Shown: positions 33,062-41,643 of the stretch, in pieces
Layout of the letters: each line of letters starts with the position of its first letter
Position numbering within the stretch: position 1 is the stretch's first letter
Assembly (NCBI RefSeq): GCF_040361255.1
Contig: NZ_APNG01000018.1
Span: 1 to 64,000 of the forward strand
Reading direction: 5' to 3'
Origin: Salinisphaera sp040361255
GTDB lineage: Bacteria > Pseudomonadota > Gammaproteobacteria > Nevskiales > Salinisphaeraceae
Length of the DNA stretch: 64,000 nucleotides
Notes under the pieces: generated by a model
What the model was told of the DNA's origin: nothing
What the model saw: the letters and a program-made list of their open reading frames with translations, nothing else
The model's database searches: none
Made by a program: the position numbers and the translations under genes

Positions 33062-33436
33062 GTGTCTACGGTCAACCAACTGGTCCGCAAGGGCCGCAAA
33101 GACAAGCGCCAGAAGAACGACGTACCCGCGCTGCAGGGCTGTCCGCAGCGCCGTGGTGTGTGCACGCGTGTCTATACCACCACGCCGAAGAAGCCGAACT
33201 CCGCGCTGCGTAAGGTTGCACGTGTTCGTCTGACCAACGGTTTCGAAGTCGCCAGCTATATCGGCGGCGAAGGGCATAACCTGCAGGAACACTCGGTCGT
33301 GCTCATTCGTGGCGGTCGTGTAAAGGATTTGCCCGGTGTGCGTTATCACACGGTGCGCGGTGCGCTGGACGCCTCGGGCGTCGAGGCACGCCGCCAGGGC
33401 CGTTCCAAGTACGGCGCCAAGAAGCCGAAGTCCTAG
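33062..33436 (+). CDS. rpsL: 30S ribosomal protein S12
   Basis: 124 residues starting at GTG with AGGGTGA upstream. STVNQLVRKGRK and TTTPKKPNSALRKVARVRL are family signatures; the streptomycin-relevant lysines (in PKKPNS and GRVKDLPGVRYH) are wild type. S12 shapes the decoding centre. It is the first gene after the str promoter and leader hairpin. Confidence 0.97.
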   Translation: MSTVNQLVRKGRKDKRQKNDVPALQGCPQRRGVCTRVYTTTPKKPNSALRKVARVRLTNGFEVASYIGGEGHNLQEHSVVLIRGGRVKDLPGVRYHTVRGALDASGVEARRQGRSKYGAKKPKS

Positions 33437-33476
33437 TCCGAACGCACTAGTTCACCGAATTACCTAAAGGTTCACT

Positions 33477-33950
33477 ATGTCCCGTCGTGCATGCGCGCCG
33501 CGTCGCGAAATTCTGCCCGATCCGCGCTATCACAGCGAGCTGCTGGCCAAGTTCATGAACATGATCATGGAAGATGGCAAAAAGTCGAAGGCCGAGGCCA
33601 TCGTCTATGGCGCGCTGACCCAGATCGGTACCAAGAAAGGCACCGACGAGCCCCTCGAGATTCTCGAGGAAGCGCTGGACAACATCCGTCCGGCGGTCGA
33701 GGTCAAGTCCCGCCGTGTCGGTGGTGCGACCTATCAGGTCCCGGTCGAAGTGCGTGCCGTACGCCGTACTACGCTGGCCATGCGCTGGGTGATCGACGCA
33801 GCGCGCAAGCGTGGCGAGCATTCCATGGCCCAGCGTCTGGCTGGCGAGTTGCTGGATGCCTCCGAGCATCGTGGCGCCGCGGTTAAAAAGCGCGAAGACA
33901 CGCACCGGATGGCCGACGCCAACAAGGCGTTCTCGCACTTCCGCTGGTAA
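33477..33950 (+). CDS. rpsG: 30S ribosomal protein S7
   Basis: 157 residues. SRRACAPRREILPDPRYHSELLAKFMN and VKSRRVGGATYQVPVEVRAVRRTTLAMRW are family signatures. S7 nucleates folding of the 30S head and in Escherichia coli represses the str operon. It lies 40 nt after rpsL and 49 nt before fusA. Confidence 0.97.
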   Translation: MSRRACAPRREILPDPRYHSELLAKFMNMIMEDGKKSKAEAIVYGALTQIGTKKGTDEPLEILEEALDNIRPAVEVKSRRVGGATYQVPVEVRAVRRTTLAMRWVIDAARKRGEHSMAQRLAGELLDASEHRGAAVKKREDTHRMADANKAFSHFRW

Positions 33951-33999
33951 GACGCGCGGTTTTCGCGCGCTCCATTTTCGCAAGATTCAAGAGACTTTC

Positions 34000-36114
34000 A
34001 TGGCCCGCAAGCATCCTCTCGAGCGCTATCGCAACATCGGCATCATGGCGCATATCGATGCCGGCAAGACCACGACCACCGAGCGTGTGCTCTACTACAC
34101 CGGCATCTCTCACAAGATGGGCGAAGTGCATGACGGCGCAGCCGTGATGGACTGGATGGCGCAGGAGCAGGAGCGCGGCATCACCATCACCTCGGCTGCG
34201 ACCACCTGTTTCTGGCAGGGCATGGAGCAGCAGTTCCCCGAGCAGTACCGCATCAACATCATCGACACGCCCGGTCACGTTGACTTCACCATCGAAGTCG
34301 AGCGTTCGCTGCGTGTGCTCGACGGCGCGGTATGTGTGCTCGACGCCAACGCCGGTGTCGAGCCGCAGACGGAAACGGTATGGCGCCAGGCCAACAAGTA
34401 CCACGTGCCGCGGCTGGTGTTCGTCAACAAGATGGACAAGCTGGGTGCGGACTACTATCGCTGCGTGCAGATGATGCGCGATCGTCTGGCCACCCATCCG
34501 GTGTCCATCCAGCTGCCGATCGGCGCGGAAGACGATTTCGAAGGCGTGGTCGATCTGCTGCGCATGCAGGCGATCTACTGGAACGAAGAAGACGCAGGTC
34601 GTACGTTCGAAGCGCGCGAAATCCCCGATCATCTCAAGGCCGATGCAGAGAAGTATCGCGAAGAGATGGTCGAGGCGGCCGCCGAAGCCAACGAAGCGTT
34701 GATGGACAAGTACCTCGAAGACGGTGAGCTGTCCAACGACGACATCAAGGCCGGTCTGCGCACGCGCACCATCAACAACGAAATCTGCCTGTGCCTGTGT
34801 GGTACCGCGTTCAAGAACAAGGGCGTGCAGGCGATGCTCGACGCGGTCGTCGACTACCTGCCGGCGCCGACCGAAGTGCCGCCGATCAAGGGCCAGGACG
34901 CGAACGATCCCGAAGTCAAGATCGAGCGTCGTGCCAGTGACGAAGAGCCGTTCTCCGCGCTCGTATTCAAGATCGCGACCGACCCGTTCGTCGGTTCGCT
35001 GGCCTTTATTCGTGTCTACTCGGGTGTGCTCTCCTCCGGCGACTCGGTCTACAACCCGATCGAGAACAAGAAAGAGCGCGTCGGCCGTATCCTGCAAATG
35101 CACTCCAACTCCCGTGAAGAGATCAAGGAAGTGCGTGCGGGTGATATTGCCGCTGTGGTCGGCCTGAAGAATGTCACCACGGGTTATACGCTGTGTGCGC
35201 CGGACTCGCAGGTCATTCTCGAGCGCATGGAGTTCCCCGACCCGGTTATCGCGGTGGCCGTCGAGCCGAAATCGCGTGCCGATCAGGAAAAGATGGGCGT
35301 GGCCCTGTCGAAGCTGGCCCAGGAGGATCCGTCCTTCCAGGTGCGTACCGACGAGGAAACCGCGCAGACCATCATTTCGGGCATGGGCGAGCTGCACCTG
35401 GAAATCATCGTCGATCGCATGAAGCGCGAATTCGGCGTGGAAGCCAACGTCGGCGCACCGCAGGTGGCCTACCGCGAAACGATCCGCAAGGAAGTGGAGC
35501 AGGAAGGCAAGTTCGTTCGTCAGTCCGGCGGCCGCGGTCAGTACGGTCACGTCTATCTGCGGCTCGAGCCGCAGGAAGAAGCGGGCATGGGCTACGAGTT
35601 CATCAATGCCATTACCGGCGGTGTGGTTCCCAAGGAATACATCAACTCGGTGGACAAGGGTGTGCAGGAGGCCATGACCAACGGTGTGGTCGCCGGCTAC
35701 CCGATGGTCGATCTCAAGGTCACGCTCTACGACGGCTCCTACCATGACGTTGACTCCAGCGAGGCCGCCTTTAAAATAGCCGGCTCGATGGCGTTCAAGG
35801 ATGGTGCGCGCAAGGCGTCGCCGGTTCTGCTTGAGCCGATGATGGACGTCGAAGTCGTCACGCCCGAAGAATACATGGGTGATGTGATGGGCGATCTGAA
35901 TCGCCGTCGCGGCACCGTCAAGGGTATGGAAGACATTCCCACCGGCAAGCAGCTGTCTGCTGAAGTGCCGCTGTCGGAAATGTTTGGTTATTCGACCGAT
36001 CTGCGCTCCATGAGCCAGGGTCGTGCCACCTATACCATGCAGTTCGAGAAATATTCGGAAGCACCTTCGCATGTAATTGAAGGGCTCACCCGCAACCAGT
36101 CGCAAAAGGCATAA
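34000..36114 (+). CDS. fusA: Elongation factor G
   Basis: 704 residues, beginning MARKHPLERYRNIGIMAHIDAGKTTTTERVLYYTG with intact P-loop GKT. Switch regions include RGITITSAATTC and DTPGHVDFTIEVERSLRVLDGAV, and NKMDKLGADY is G4. Domains II-V are complete, ending KYSEAPSHVIEGLTRNQSQKA. It drives ribosome translocation. The start is set by homology; in-frame codons upstream overlap rpsG. tuf copy 2 follows by 12 nt. Confidence 0.97.
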   Translation: MARKHPLERYRNIGIMAHIDAGKTTTTERVLYYTGISHKMGEVHDGAAVMDWMAQEQERGITITSAATTCFWQGMEQQFPEQYRINIIDTPGHVDFTIEVERSLRVLDGAVCVLDANAGVEPQTETVWRQANKYHVPRLVFVNKMDKLGADYYRCVQMMRDRLATHPVSIQLPIGAEDDFEGVVDLLRMQAIYWNEEDAGRTFEAREIPDHLKADAEKYREEMVEAAAEANEALMDKYLEDGELSNDDIKAGLRTRTINNEICLCLCGTAFKNKGVQAMLDAVVDYLPAPTEVPPIKGQDANDPEVKIERRASDEEPFSALVFKIATDPFVGSLAFIRVYSGVLSSGDSVYNPIENKKERVGRILQMHSNSREEIKEVRAGDIAAVVGLKNVTTGYTLCAPDSQVILERMEFPDPVIAVAVEPKSRADQEKMGVALSKLAQEDPSFQVRTDEETAQTIISGMGELHLEIIVDRMKREFGVEANVGAPQVAYRETIRKEVEQEGKFVRQSGGRGQYGHVYLRLEPQEEAGMGYEFINAITGGVVPKEYINSVDKGVQEAMTNGVVAGYPMVDLKVTLYDGSYHDVDSSEAAFKIAGSMAFKDGARKASPVLLEPMMDVEVVTPEEYMGDVMGDLNRRRGTVKGMEDIPTGKQLSAEVPLSEMFGYSTDLRSMSQGRATYTMQFEKYSEAPSHVIEGLTRNQSQKA

Positions 36115-36126
36115 GAGGTAGTCGCC

Positions 36127-37317
36127 GTGTCCAAATCAAAATTCGAGCGTAACAAGCCGCACGTAAACGTCGGCACGATTGGTCACGTGGACCATGGCAA
36201 CACCACGTTGACGGCGGCGCTGACGGGGGTATCGAACCGTTTGTTCGGATCGCAGCTGTCGGCGTTTGACATGATCGACAAGGCGCCGGAAGAGAAGGCG
36301 CGTGGTATCACGATCTCGACCTCGCACGTCGAATACGAAAGTGAAGCGCGTCACTACGCCCACGTCGACTGCCCGGGTCATGCCGACTACGTCAAGAACA
36401 TGATCACCGGTGCCGCCCAGATGGACGGCGCGATTCTGGTGGTTTCGGCTGCTGACGGCCCCATGCCGCAGACGCGTGAGCACATCCTGCTGTCGCGTCA
36501 GGTCGGCGTGCCGCATATCGTCGTGTTCCTCAACAAGGCCGACATGGTCGACGACGAAGAGCTGCTCGAGCTCGTCGAAATGGAAGTGCGCGAACTGCTC
36601 GACGCCTACGACTTCCCCGGTGACGACACCCCGGTGATCGTCGGCTCCGCGCTCAAGGCGCTGGAAGGCGACGAAGGCGAATACGGCATCGAAGCCATCG
36701 CCAAGCTCGTGCGCGCCATGGACGACTTCATTCCCGAGCCGGAACGTGCCGTGGACGGCGCCTTCCTCATGCCGGTCGAAGACGTCTTCTCGATCTCCGG
36801 TCGTGGCACCGTCGCCACCGGTCGTGTCGAGCGTGGCATCGTCAATGTCGGCGACGACATCGAAATCGTGGGCATCAACCCCACCACCAAGACCACCGTC
36901 ACCGGTGTCGAAATGTTCCGTCGTCTGCTCGACCAGGGCCAGGCCGGCGACAACATCGGCGTACTGCTGCGTGGCACCAAGCGTGAAGACATCGAGCGCG
37001 GCCAGGTGCTGGCCAAGCCCGGTTCGATCACGCCGCACACCAAGTTCGAATGCGAAGTGTACGTGCTCAAGAAAGAAGAAGGCGGTCGTCATACCCCGTT
37101 CTTCAAGGGCTATCGTCCGCAGTTCTACTTCCGCACGACCGACGTGACGGGTGCGTGTGAACTGCCGGCCGACACCGAGATGGTGATGCCGGGCGACAAC
37201 GTCACGATGAACGTCGAACTGATCCACCCGATCGCGATGGAAGAAGGCCTGCGCTTCGCCATTCGTGAAGGCGGCCGCACCGTGGGTGCCGGCGTCGTGA
37301 CCAAGATTACGGAATAA
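36127..37317 (+). CDS. tuf: Elongation factor Tu (copy 2), P-loop Lys replaced by Asn
   Basis: 396 residues starting at GTG. It matches copy 1 at 19528 in all but three residues. The codon at 36199-36201 is AAC, so the P-loop reads GHVDHGNTT: the invariant Lys of GKT, which contacts the nucleotide phosphates, is Asn. The other differences are Gly for Val at residue 34 (GGG, 36226-36228), a variable position, and Tyr for Phe later. The two early changes lie inside about 200 nt otherwise identical to copy 1. If real, this copy should bind GTP poorly; a read or assembly error is the main alternative. It closes the str operon and runs into rpsJ 3 nt later. Confidence 0.93.
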   Translation: MSKSKFERNKPHVNVGTIGHVDHGNTTLTAALTGVSNRLFGSQLSAFDMIDKAPEEKARGITISTSHVEYESEARHYAHVDCPGHADYVKNMITGAAQMDGAILVVSAADGPMPQTREHILLSRQVGVPHIVVFLNKADMVDDEELLELVEMEVRELLDAYDFPGDDTPVIVGSALKALEGDEGEYGIEAIAKLVRAMDDFIPEPERAVDGAFLMPVEDVFSISGRGTVATGRVERGIVNVGDDIEIVGINPTTKTTVTGVEMFRRLLDQGQAGDNIGVLLRGTKREDIERGQVLAKPGSITPHTKFECEVYVLKKEEGGRHTPFFKGYRPQFYFRTTDVTGACELPADTEMVMPGDNVTMNVELIHPIAMEEGLRFAIREGGRTVGAGVVTKITE

Positions 37318-37319
37318 AC

Positions 37320-37634
37320 ATGGCCGCAAGTCAGAACATTCGTATTCGCCTCAAGGCTTTCGATCATCGCCTGATCGACAAGTCGGCGCGTGAGATCGTG
37401 GAAACCGCCAAGCGCACGGGTGCGCAGGTGCATGGCCCGATCCCGCTGCCGACGCGCAAGGAGCGCTACACGATCCTCATTTCGCCGCATGTGAACAAGG
37501 ATGCGCGCGATCAGTACGAAATCCGCACGCACAAGCGGATGATGGATATCGTGGAGCCCACGGAGAAGACCGTGGACGCGCTCATGAAGCTGGATCTTGC
37601 TGCGGGCGTCGACGTCCAAATTAAATTGCAGTAA
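37320..37634 (+). CDS. rpsJ: 30S ribosomal protein S10 (NusE)
   Basis: 104 residues, one more than Escherichia coli. IRIRLKAFDHRLIDKSAREIVETAKRTGAQVHGPIPLPTRKERYTILISPHVNKDARDQYEIRTHKRMMDI is the full family pattern. S10 is also the NusE transcription factor. It begins 3 nt after the tuf stop, so it belongs to the str transcript here, while 147 nt with their own promoter separate it from rplC. Confidence 0.97.
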   Translation: MAASQNIRIRLKAFDHRLIDKSAREIVETAKRTGAQVHGPIPLPTRKERYTILISPHVNKDARDQYEIRTHKRMMDIVEPTEKTVDALMKLDLAAGVDVQIKLQ

Positions 37635-37638
37635 GAAC

Positions 37639-37667
37639 GAGACAAAACGGTTGCGGTCTGGTATAGT
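37639..37667 (+). promoter_or_regulatory. Internal promoter between rpsJ and rplC
   Basis: An extended -10 TGGTATAGT (37659-37667) with GAGACA (37639-37644) 17 bp upstream, followed by a GC-rich CCGCGGCCC discriminator. It would drive rplC and the rest of the S10 operon independently of rpsJ. Confidence 0.65.
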
Positions 37668-37680
37668 CCGCGGCCCTGGC

Positions 37681-37711
37681 GAACGAAGCCCGCTGCACGC
37701 GGGCTTCGTTC
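37681..37711 (+). other. 13-bp perfect hairpin in the rplC leader
   Basis: GAACGAAGCCCGC (37681-37693) and its exact inverse complement (37699-37711) enclose a 5-nt loop. No T-run follows. It sits just downstream of the internal promoter and about 70 nt before rplC, where a regulatory leader such as an L4 target could lie; gammaproteobacterial L4 leaders normally precede rpsJ. Confidence 0.7.
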
Positions 37712-37781
37712 ACTGGATGCAACCAAACTTGAACTGTCGCCCCCTCTAGCGAGTGGCGATAAGCGAGAAGGTACTTAACAC

Positions 37782-38489
37782 ATGGCTATTGGATTGGTAG
37801 GTCGCAAGCGCGGCATGTCTCGCGTTTTCGACGAAAATGGCGTGTCCGTTCCGGTAACGGTCGTCGAAGTCGAGCCCAATCGCGTCGTTCAGATGAAGGA
37901 CAGCGACAGTGACGGCTATCGCGCGATTCAGGTAACCACGGGCGAACGTCGTGCAAGTCGCGTGACCAAGGCCGCCGCCGGGCACTTCAAGAAGGCTGGC
38001 GTCGAAGCGGGTCGCGGCTTGTGGGAGTTCCGGGTCGAAGGCGAATGGCCGACGGTTCCGGTTGCTGCTCCGCAGTCGACCGAGGAAGGCGAAGAGCCGG
38101 CCGAAGCCGAACAGGTCGAGTTGGCCGTCGGTGGCGAGCTGACCGTGTCGCTGTTCTCGGAAGGGCAGATCGTGGACGTGGTCGGGCGCTCGATCGGTAA
38201 AGGTTATGGCGGCGTCATCAAGCGCCATAACTTCCGCTCGCAGCGCATGACGCATGGTAACTCCAAGGCGCACCGTGCGCCGGGTTCCATCGGCCAGAAC
38301 CAGTCGCCCGGCCATGTGTTCAAGGGCAAGAAGATGTCCGGTCAGTTGGGCAATGCGCGCACCACCGTTCAGAACCTGCGGGTCGTACGTGTGGATGCAG
38401 AGCGCAACCTGATTCTGATCCAGGGCGGCGTTCCGGGCGCGAAGGGTGGTGACGTGGTCATCAGCCCCGCGGTCAAGAAGGCCGGCTAG
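37782..38489 (+). CDS. rplC: 50S ribosomal protein L3, with acidic insert
   Basis: 235 residues against about 209 in Escherichia coli. The extra length is an acidic, Ala/Glu-rich insertion near residues 89-112 (EEGEEPAEAEQVE) between GLWEFRVEGE and the GELTVSLF strand. The core is intact, including THGNSKAHRAPGSIGQNQSPGHVFKGKKMSGQLGN, which holds the Gln methylated by PrmB. L3 starts 50S assembly near the peptidyl transferase centre. First gene after the internal promoter and hairpin. Confidence 0.96.
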   Translation: MAIGLVGRKRGMSRVFDENGVSVPVTVVEVEPNRVVQMKDSDSDGYRAIQVTTGERRASRVTKAAAGHFKKAGVEAGRGLWEFRVEGEWPTVPVAAPQSTEEGEEPAEAEQVELAVGGELTVSLFSEGQIVDVVGRSIGKGYGGVIKRHNFRSQRMTHGNSKAHRAPGSIGQNQSPGHVFKGKKMSGQLGNARTTVQNLRVVRVDAERNLILIQGGVPGAKGGDVVISPAVKKAG

Positions 38490-38516
38490 GCCCGACTTTT
38501 ACGACAGGCATAAGTC

Positions 38517-39125
38517 ATGGAACTCAATTTGGCAACAGGCGGCAAGACGGTTTCGGTTTCCGATGCGATCTTTGCTCGTCCGTTCAACAAGGATCTGGTT
38601 CATCAGATCGTCACGGCGTATCTGGCTGGCGCTCGTGCGGGCACCAAGGCGCAGAAGAATCGTGCCGAAGTGCGCGGCGGTGGCAAGAAGCCGTGGCGCC
38701 AGAAGGGCACCGGTCGTGCCCGTGCCGGCACCATTCGCAGTCCGATCTGGACCGGCGGTGGTGTGACCTTTGCGGCGAGCCCGCGCGATTACGCGCAGAA
38801 GGTCAACCGCAAGATGTATCGCGCCGGCATGAGTGCGATCGTCTCGGAGCTGCTGCGCCAGGAGCGTTTGACGGTCATCGAGGCGCCCGCGCTGGAAGCG
38901 CGCAGCACCAAGGGTCTGCTCAAGGCGCTGTCCGATCAGAACTGCGAGGCCCGCGGCCTGATCGTGGTCTCCGAAGTCGATGACAAGCTTGGCTATTCGG
39001 CCAATAACGTTGTCGGCCTGGACGTGGTCGCCGTGAACGCGCTGGATCCGGTCGTGCTGGTCGGTGCCGAGAATGTGCTCATTACGGAAGACGCGCTGCG
39101 CGCGCTCGAAGGTTGGCTGCAATGA
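38517..39125 (+). CDS. rplD: 50S ribosomal protein L4
   Basis: 202 residues. The extended loop near KAQKNRAEVRGGGKKPWRQKGTGRARAGTIRSPIWTGGGVTFA lines the exit tunnel, and no macrolide-resistance change is obvious. In gammaproteobacteria L4 also represses the S10 operon through its leader. It overlaps the rplW start (ATGA). Confidence 0.96.
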   Translation: MELNLATGGKTVSVSDAIFARPFNKDLVHQIVTAYLAGARAGTKAQKNRAEVRGGGKKPWRQKGTGRARAGTIRSPIWTGGGVTFAASPRDYAQKVNRKMYRAGMSAIVSELLRQERLTVIEAPALEARSTKGLLKALSDQNCEARGLIVVSEVDDKLGYSANNVVGLDVVAVNALDPVVLVGAENVLITEDALRALEGWLQ

Positions 39126-39424
39126 ATCAGGAACGCATCTTTCAGATTCTGCGCGCGCCCCACATCTCTGAAAAGAGCACCGTGGTGGCCGACGCGAACA
39201 ATCAGGTCGTCTTCGAAGTTGCGAATACGGCGAGCAAGGCCGAGATCAAGGCGGCGGTGGCCGCGCTTTTCGACGTCAAGGTCGAGGGCGTGAATACGGT
39301 TAACGTCAAGCCCAAGCTCAAGCGGTTCCGTGGTCGCCCGGGTGTGCGTAGTGGCTGGAAGAAGGCCTACGTCACGTTGGCCCAGGGCGAGGAAATCGAT
39401 TTCCTCGACGGCGCCACCCAGTAA
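39122..39424 (+). CDS. rplW: 50S ribosomal protein L23
   Basis: 100 residues. MNQERIFQILRAPHISEKSTVVAD and NTVNVKPKLKRFRGRPGVRSGWKKAYVTL are family features. L23 lies at the tunnel exit and docks trigger factor and SRP. The ATG at 39122 overlaps the rplD stop; the in-frame codon 9 nt earlier is not a better start. Confidence 0.95.
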   Translation: MNQERIFQILRAPHISEKSTVVADANNQVVFEVANTASKAEIKAAVAALFDVKVEGVNTVNVKPKLKRFRGRPGVRSGWKKAYVTLAQGEEIDFLDGATQ

Positions 39425-39457
39425 GCGCTCGTAGCAAGCGCCAAAAGGTAAGAAACT

Positions 39458-40294
39458 ATGGCACTCAAGAAAGCCAAGCCGACATCCGCGGGTCGTCGCT
39501 TCGTCGTCAGCGTCAAGGATGGATCGCTGCATAACGGCAAGCCGGAATCCTCGCTGGTCGTCAAGAAGCACAAGCAGGGTGGTCGCAACAACAACGGTCG
39601 CATTACGGTGCGTCACCGTGGCGGCGGCCATCGTCAGCATTACCGCCTGGTGGATTTCAAGCGGGACAAGGATGGTGTGCCGGCCAAGGTCGAGCGCCTT
39701 GAATACGATCCGAATCGTAGCGCCAACATCGCCTTGCTGTGCTACGCCGATGGCGAGCGTCGTTACATCATCGCGCCGCGCGGGGTGACCGTTGACACGA
39801 AGATCGTGTCCGGTCCGCAGGCGCCGATTCGCCCCGGCAACGCGTTGCCGCTGGCCAGTATTCCCGTAGGCACGACCGTGCATTGCGTGGAAATGCGGCC
39901 CGGCAAGGGCGCGCAGCTGGGCCGTAGTGCCGGTGCTGCAATCCAGGTTGCGGCGCGTGCGGGCGAATATGCGGTGATCCGGCTGAAGTCCGGTGAAACG
40001 CGGCGCGTACATATCAACTGCCGTGCGACGGTAGGCGAAGTCGGCAATTACGAGCATAGCCTGCGTCAGCTCGGCAAGGCCGGCGCGAAGCGTTGGCGTG
40101 GTCGTCGCCCGACCGTTCGCGGCGTGGCGATGAACCCGGTCGATCACCCCCATGGTGGTGGTGAAGGCCGGACCAGTGGCGGTCGGCATCCGACCAGTCC
40201 CTGGGGTTGGAAGACCAAGGGTTTCAAGACGCGTGCTAACAAGCGCACCGACGGCATGATTGTTCGTCGCAGCGTCAAGCGTAAGAAGCGGTAA
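39458..40294 (+). CDS. rplB: 50S ribosomal protein L2
   Basis: 278 residues. RRFVVSVKDGSLHNGKPESSLV is a more divergent N-terminus; NNNGRITVRHRGGGHRQHYRLVDFKR and GVAMNPVDHPHGGGEGRTSGGRHPTSPWGW, with the conserved His of the peptidyl transferase region, are intact. RBS AAAAGG upstream of the ATG. Confidence 0.96.
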   Translation: MALKKAKPTSAGRRFVVSVKDGSLHNGKPESSLVVKKHKQGGRNNNGRITVRHRGGGHRQHYRLVDFKRDKDGVPAKVERLEYDPNRSANIALLCYADGERRYIIAPRGVTVDTKIVSGPQAPIRPGNALPLASIPVGTTVHCVEMRPGKGAQLGRSAGAAIQVAARAGEYAVIRLKSGETRRVHINCRATVGEVGNYEHSLRQLGKAGAKRWRGRRPTVRGVAMNPVDHPHGGGEGRTSGGRHPTSPWGWKTKGFKTRANKRTDGMIVRRSVKRKKR

Positions 40295-40324
40295 GCCGCG
40301 TTTTATAAAGGCACAGGAATAGCT

Positions 40325-40594
40325 ATGCCCCGTTCAATCAAGAAAGGCCCGTTCGTCGATCTGCATCTCGCCGCCAAGGTGGAAGCAGCCGCGAACAGCA
40401 GCACCAAGCGTCCGATCAAGACGTGGTCGCGTCGCTCGATGGTGACGCCGGACATGATCGGCCTGACGATCGCCGTGCATAACGGCCGTCAGCACGTGCC
40501 GGTGTTCGTGTCGGAAAACATGGTCGGGCACAAGCTCGGCGAGTTTTCGCCGACGCGCACCTTCAAGGGCCATCTGGGCGACCGCAAGGGTTAA
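40325..40594 (+). CDS. rpsS: 30S ribosomal protein S19
   Basis: 89 residues. PRSIKKGPFVDLHLAAKVEAA and ITVHNGRQHVPVFVSENMVGHKLGEFSPTRTFKGH-type pattern identify S19, which sits with S13 in the 30S head near the A site. It lies 30 nt after rplB. Confidence 0.96.
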   Translation: MPRSIKKGPFVDLHLAAKVEAAANSSTKRPIKTWSRRSMVTPDMIGLTIAVHNGRQHVPVFVSENMVGHKLGEFSPTRTFKGHLGDRKG

Positions 40595-40611
40595 GGCGAG
40601 GACTTATCAAT

Positions 40612-40944
40612 ATGGAATCGTTCGCCAAACTTCGTTTCGCGCGTATCTCGCCGCAGAAAGCCCGTCTCGTCGCCGACGAGGTTCGGGGTATGCCGGTCGA
40701 GCGCGCCTTGGAGACGCTGCAGTTCTCCACCAAGAAGGCCGCACATATCGTGCGCAAGGTGCTCGAGTCGGCGGTGGCCAACGCCGAGCACAATGAAGGC
40801 GCGGATATCGACGAGCTCAAGGTCGCGACGATCATGGTCGACGAAGGTCCGACCATGAAGCGCATGAAGCCCCGTGCTCGTGGTCGTGCCGATCGGATTT
40901 TCAAGCGTACGAGTCACGTGACGATTCGCGTCGCAGACAAGTAA
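40612..40944 (+). CDS. rplV: 50S ribosomal protein L22
   Basis: 110 residues, the Escherichia coli length. AKLRFARISPQKARLVADEVRGMPVERALETL and the tunnel-lining hairpin EGPTMKRMKPRARGRADRI are intact, with no insertion of the kind linked to macrolide resistance. Confidence 0.96.
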   Translation: MESFAKLRFARISPQKARLVADEVRGMPVERALETLQFSTKKAAHIVRKVLESAVANAEHNEGADIDELKVATIMVDEGPTMKRMKPRARGRADRIFKRTSHVTIRVADK

Positions 40945-40956
40945 TCGGATAAAGAT

Positions 40957-41637
40957 ATGGGTCATAAAGTACATCCTGTCGGTTTCCGTCTCGGTATCAC
41001 GTCCGAGTGGAGCTCGCGCTGGTATGCCGAGAACGCCGGCTATCGCGACGCGTTGAATACGGATCTCGAGATCCGTGATTTCATTCGCGAAAAGCTGGCG
41101 CATGCCTCGGTCAGCCGTATCCAGATCGATCGTCCGGCGCGTAGCGCCCGGATCACGATTCATACGGCGCGTCCGGGCATCGTCATCGGCAAGAAGGGCG
41201 AGGATATCGACAAGCTGCGCGCGGAAGTCTCCGAGCGTATGGGCGTGCCGGTTCATCTGTCGGTCGAAGAGATTCGCCGTCCGGAACTCGATGCCCTGCT
41301 TGTGGCCCAGAACATCGCGCAGCAGCTGGAGCGTCGCATCATGTTCCGGCGCGCGATGAAACGCGCGGTCGGCAATGCGATGCGCCTCGGCGCCGGTGGT
41401 ATTCGTGTCAACGTCGCCGGTCGCTTGAATGGTGCCGAAATCGCGCGTACCGAGTGGTATCGCGACGGTCGCGTGCCGCTGCATACGCTGCGTGCCGACA
41501 TCGATTACGGCCTGGCTGAAGCCAAGACCACCTACGGCGTGCTCGGCGTCAAGGTCTGGATCTTCAAGGGCGAAGTGTTCGATACCGATCCCAAGATCGA
41601 AGAAAAGCCCGCCGATACCGGCGCGGCCGCGGGGTAA
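40957..41637 (+). CDS. rpsC: 30S ribosomal protein S3
   Basis: 226 residues. MGHKVHPVGFRLGITSEWSSRWYA begins the protein; the KH domain has IVIGKKGEDIDKLR, and the C-terminal domain has RRAMKRAVGNAMRLGAGGIRVNVAGRLNGAEIAR. S3 lies at the mRNA entry channel. A gap of 6 nt separates it from rplP. Confidence 0.97.
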   Translation: MGHKVHPVGFRLGITSEWSSRWYAENAGYRDALNTDLEIRDFIREKLAHASVSRIQIDRPARSARITIHTARPGIVIGKKGEDIDKLRAEVSERMGVPVHLSVEEIRRPELDALLVAQNIAQQLERRIMFRRAMKRAVGNAMRLGAGGIRVNVAGRLNGAEIARTEWYRDGRVPLHTLRADIDYGLAEAKTTYGVLGVKVWIFKGEVFDTDPKIEEKPADTGAAAG

Positions 41638-41643
41638 ACAGCG

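Noticed and set aside
33883..36105. A 740-codon minus-strand reading frame opposite fusA
   Set aside because: Codon-bias shadow of the fusA gene with no domain pattern.
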